NCBI GenBank assembly: GCA_958296125.1
Contig: OY282444.1
Location: forward strand, 1,415,176-1,479,175
Length of the DNA stretch: 64,000 bases
From: an uncultured Poribacteria bacterium
GTDB taxonomy: Bacteria; Poribacteria; WGA-4E; PCPOR2b
Direction of reading: 5' to 3'
Positions 61,788-64,000 of this stretch are shown here, piece by piece. Made by a program: the position numbers and the translations under genes. How positions within the stretch are numbered: the first letter of the stretch is position 1; each line of letters opens with the position of its first letter. Below the pieces are notes generated by a model. The model was given only the letters and a program-made list of their open reading frames with translations. It was not told where the DNA came from and made no database searches.

Positions 61788-62309
61788 TTAGTTAGAGGGA
61801 AACACTGGATATTCTTTCTCCAAAATATCCGCCTTGTTTTGCAAAGCCTCCATTTTTGCCCATACAGCATCTAGCTTATCAAAATAAGAAGGATCGGCTA
61901 TATCACGAAGAAATTGATCGTAATCGCTGCTGAAGACAAGCGAATTAAAATCTTCCTCTAATTTATCTTGTTCCTCCTTCAGTGCGACTCTTTTTTTGTG
62001 ATGCTGATCAAAAGCATCAAACCACTCCGAATGACGCCGACTTTCTGCTATCACCTCAGGCGACACAGGATTGTGATCAAGGTTGGTGTCATCAGCAAAA
62101 CTACCCTGCTGACCTGTGGCGATAGCCCCTGTGGTGCCTGTCGTGCCAAGATCCGATTCCACACTGGGCGCAATGGAATCCGGCAATTCATAAACTTTTA
62201 CTTCTTGGACAGGTGTGTTCATATCATAGGCAACAAACGCACCAATTCCAATTAGTATAAGAATCGCGGCGACAACCGTCACTATCGTGAAACCTCGTTG
62301 AGTTGACAT
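61788..62309 (-). CDS. Small membrane-anchored protein with pilin-like N-terminus
   Basis: A 173-residue protein. The N-terminus QRGFTIVTVVAAILILIGIGAFV resembles a type IV prepilin helix (GFTx followed by a hydrophobic stretch), but the conserved glutamate at +5 is replaced by threonine, so processing by a prepilin peptidase is doubtful. Residues 45-90 are low-complexity, and the C-terminal part (about 90-170) is charged and helical (HHKKRVALKEEQDKLEEDF), likely a coiled coil. Function unknown. The promoter side faces the 400-base gap upstream of the SprA-like gene. Confidence 0.6.
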   Translation of the reverse strand: MSTQRGFTIVTVVAAILILIGIGAFVAYDMNTPVQEVKVYELPDSIAPSVESDLGTTGTTGAIATGQQGSFADDTNLDHNPVSPEVIAESRRHSEWFDAFDQHHKKRVALKEEQDKLEEDFNSLVFSSDYDQFLRDIADPSYFDKLDAVWAKMEALQNKADILEKEYPVFPSN

Positions 62310-62715
62310 AAACTTGTCTCCTTTTTGAAATTTGGGAGTTCATGGGAAGAATGATTCCGTTTTATACTTCACTACATCTGCGAGAAGATGTCAACAAAAA
62401 AATCAAGAATTTCTGGTGAGACCTACACGAGCCTACGGGTAAAAAAAATAAGATATCATTGCGCCCCAGCGTTAAAACCTCTGATTCCTACCGTTCCCCA
62501 TCTTTGTACCTGGCAATCGCTCCCCGTTTGGCTAACTGCGCTTTTGTATAAGGTATTGGCATTTGCGAAGCCTTCCACCGTTCTATCAAAGAACTTTCCT
62601 GTAAACTAGCCCTTTCCCTTCTGCGTTTATCTCCAAATCTGGGTAAACCGTTATGAAAGATATCTGACGGATTAGTGAACGGTTTATCTGATTCCAGATT
62701 TGACGGAGATACGCA
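62310..62715. other. Non-coding gap, nothing recognised
   Basis: About 400 bases between two divergent genes. One 73-codon open frame (62388-62609) has no ribosome site and an unlikely composition. Promoters for both neighbours must lie here, but I could not identify boxes with confidence. No repeats or RNA genes are seen. Confidence 0.45.
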
Positions 62716-64000
62716 TTGAATTTTATCGTCACAAAAATTTTCCGCCCTCCTTCCCTTTTTATCCTCACACTCATTTTCTCCATACTACATCCCCCCGCTG
62801 CCTACGCAGAGCCTGTTCTCAAAAACGTGTCGTTAACGGAATCCTACATGAAACGTCGCGCTCTAGCACTCGATAGGGAAGCAACCGAATCCTCAACCGA
62901 ACTTGCTGCAGCATTGAAAGCGCAGGATTTTTGGGCACCTCCAGCAAGTGAGGAAGCGCGCAAGGCAGATACGGATGTATGGAAAGGCCCGCCCCCTCCG
63001 GCCGATGAGGAAACAGAAGAACAGGACATCCGCTCAGAGATGTTGATGCCCTACTTCGAGTCGTTGCGCCGATGGAAGAATCCGCCCCTCCTCGATCTCC
63101 GTGAAATCGGCAGTTGGCGCGAGGGAAAACAGAAGGAGAAAGAGAGGGGTATTGCGCTACCGCTCCAGTCGAACCTCCGAATCACCGGACATAAATCGGT
63201 GACAGTCGAACTGAACAAAACACACTATTTTGGCGAAGGCGATATCAACCGTTATGGAGGTGGCTATGGAGGCGGTAGTTTTGGCTCCGGACTCGATCTC
63301 GGACTGACCTCCTCCTACACCTACGATAGCTTGGGCAGCGGTTTCGGTGGCGGGTATGGCGGCGGATATGGTGGTGGCTACGGCGGTGGCTATGGGGGCG
63401 GCTATGGTGGCGGGTATGGCGGCGGTTTTGGAAGCGGTCGCTACGGCGTGCCCCGTGACACTGGGATAAACATTCGGCAAACCCTCGAAGTCGGCTTACA
63501 CGGGCGGGTTGGACAACACACCCACGTTGCTGTTGACTATAGCGACTCCGGCGGTGGCTATGGGGGCGGATATGGGGGTGGCTATGGCGGTGGTTACGGC
63601 GGCGGATTCGGAGGCGCGAAAGAGCAGAAAATCCGCGTTTGGTATGAAGGAACGGAAACGAGTATCCTCAAAACCCTCTCTTTTGGGGACCTGACGCTCA
63701 GTCTGCCTAACACTCGCTTCCTGAATGTCAACCGCAATCTGTTTGGGCTTGAGGCGGTCGCCCAACTTGGTGGAGCGAAATTGACGGCATTCGGCTCTCG
63801 CAGCAAAGGCATCTCTGATATACGTAATTTCCGTGGGGAATCGCGGCGCGCGGCCGGCGGCAGAGGTCTCCAAATTCCCGATGCGAATTATGTTAAAGAG
63901 CGTTTTTACCTTATTCAACTTGGCGAAGATGAGCTCCTCCACGATTCCTACCGTCCAATACAGCGAGGCAGTGAGGAGATCTATATCGATGATAACGTCG
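62716..64000 (+). CDS. SprA-like outer-membrane protein with GGGY repeats (3' partial)
   Basis: The frame starts at TTG 62716, just after an in-frame stop at 62701, with GGAG nearby, and stays open to the window end (428 codons). It begins with a signal peptide (SLFILTLIFSILHPPAAYA). After a charged region come three glycine-tyrosine blocks: one GGGY (63254-63282), six GGGY plus GGGF (~63343-63432) and four GGGY plus GGGF (~63550-63614). Between and after them NIRQTLEVGLHGRVG, IRVWYEGTE, NRNLFGLEAVAQLGGAKLT and EEIYIDDNV resemble the repeating beta-strand style of SprA, the type IX secretion pore protein. The gene is convincing; the SprA link is an inference. Confidence 0.6.
   Translation, partial: MNFIVTKIFRPPSLFILTLIFSILHPPAAYAEPVLKNVSLTESYMKRRALALDREATESSTELAAALKAQDFWAPPASEEARKADTDVWKGPPPPADEETEEQDIRSEMLMPYFESLRRWKNPPLLDLREIGSWREGKQKEKERGIALPLQSNLRITGHKSVTVELNKTHYFGEGDINRYGGGYGGGSFGSGLDLGLTSSYTYDSLGSGFGGGYGGGYGGGYGGGYGGGYGGGYGGGFGSGRYGVPRDTGINIRQTLEVGLHGRVGQHTHVAVDYSDSGGGYGGGYGGGYGGGYGGGFGGAKEQKIRVWYEGTETSILKTLSFGDLTLSLPNTRFLNVNRNLFGLEAVAQLGGAKLTAFGSRSKGISDIRNFRGESRRAAGGRGLQIPDANYVKERFYLIQLGEDELLHDSYRPIQRGSEEIYIDDNV

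Noticed and set aside
62388-62609. 73-codon open frame upstream of the SprA-like gene
   Set aside because: No ribosome site and no recognisable protein features.
63157-63480. Alanine/threonine-rich minus-strand frame opposite the GGGY repeats
   Set aside because: It is the complement of the glycine-tyrosine repeat and is explained by the plus-strand gene.

Overview
The window looks like a chromosomal contig from an uncultivated Gram-negative bacterium, most likely of the Candidatus Poribacteria or a related FCB-type lineage. This rests on gene content, not on a marker gene: lipid A genes (lpxB, lpxK), a SprA-like outer-membrane protein, several TIM-barrel sugar isomerases, short-chain dehydrogenases (SDR), phytanoyl-CoA dioxygenase (PhyH) relatives, a PmoA/DUF6807 protein, a DUF6785-type membrane protein and a ceramidase-like hydrolase. 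I saw no rRNA, tRNA or CRISPR array.

Layout. 1-7.2 kb: a partial membrane protein of the spermidine-synthase-like group, an exported Pcm, oligoendopeptidase F, a zinc-ribbon protein, a six-helix membrane protein, a ceramidase-like hydrolase, a LysM protein and a secreted protein. 7.7-16.5 kb: a 1733-residue secreted protein with many PPC-like modules, then lpxB-Nudix-lpxK and a pseudouridine synthase. 16.6-22.5 kb: a double von Willebrand factor A (VWA) membrane protein, a sugar isomerase, an acetyltransferase and an S41 protease. 22.5-25.4 kb: an AT-rich accessory patch with a DNA methyltransferase, the stump of its restriction enzyme, and several families of short repeats. 25.4-31.0 kb: cupin, aldo/keto reductase, lipoamide dehydrogenase, RluD-type synthase, isomerase and bicupin.

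31.0-36.5 kb: a broken dioxygenase, repeats, a DUF6807 protein, then a catabolic run SDR-SDR-isomerase-rhamnose mutarotase, and an Rpn-type nuclease. 36.6-46.1 kb: housekeeping and mixed genes (aroC, M50 protease, TrmH, Gfo/Idh/MocA, methyltransferase, cytochrome c, Ldh-type dehydrogenase, DUF4159 protein, tRNA nucleotidyltransferase, lipoprotein). 46.2-49.2 kb: a minus-strand operon SDR-unknown-PhyH-HIBADH. 49.4-53.9 kb: a two-gene defence unit, a type ISP-like restriction-modification enzyme followed by an ApeA-type HEPN protein. 54-64 kb: SDR, a large membrane protein, MmgE/PrpD, HU, MoxR ATPase, HpaI-type aldolase, hisB, a pilin-like protein and the start of a SprA-like protein rich in GGGY repeats.

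The most unusual signals are an 18-bp dispersed repeat (GTCCGTGCCGAGACCAGG and a G-to-T variant). It sits in intergenic DNA, at the break of a dioxygenase pseudogene, and in-frame three times inside the restriction enzyme gene, where it is read in two different frames. A second short motif (CTAGCAACTT...) brackets the methyltransferase and restriction-enzyme stump as direct repeats. A nested hairpin at 22711-22788 hides the ribosome site of a 16-codon hydrophobic mini-gene. Family assignments below come from reading motifs by eye; no database search was possible.
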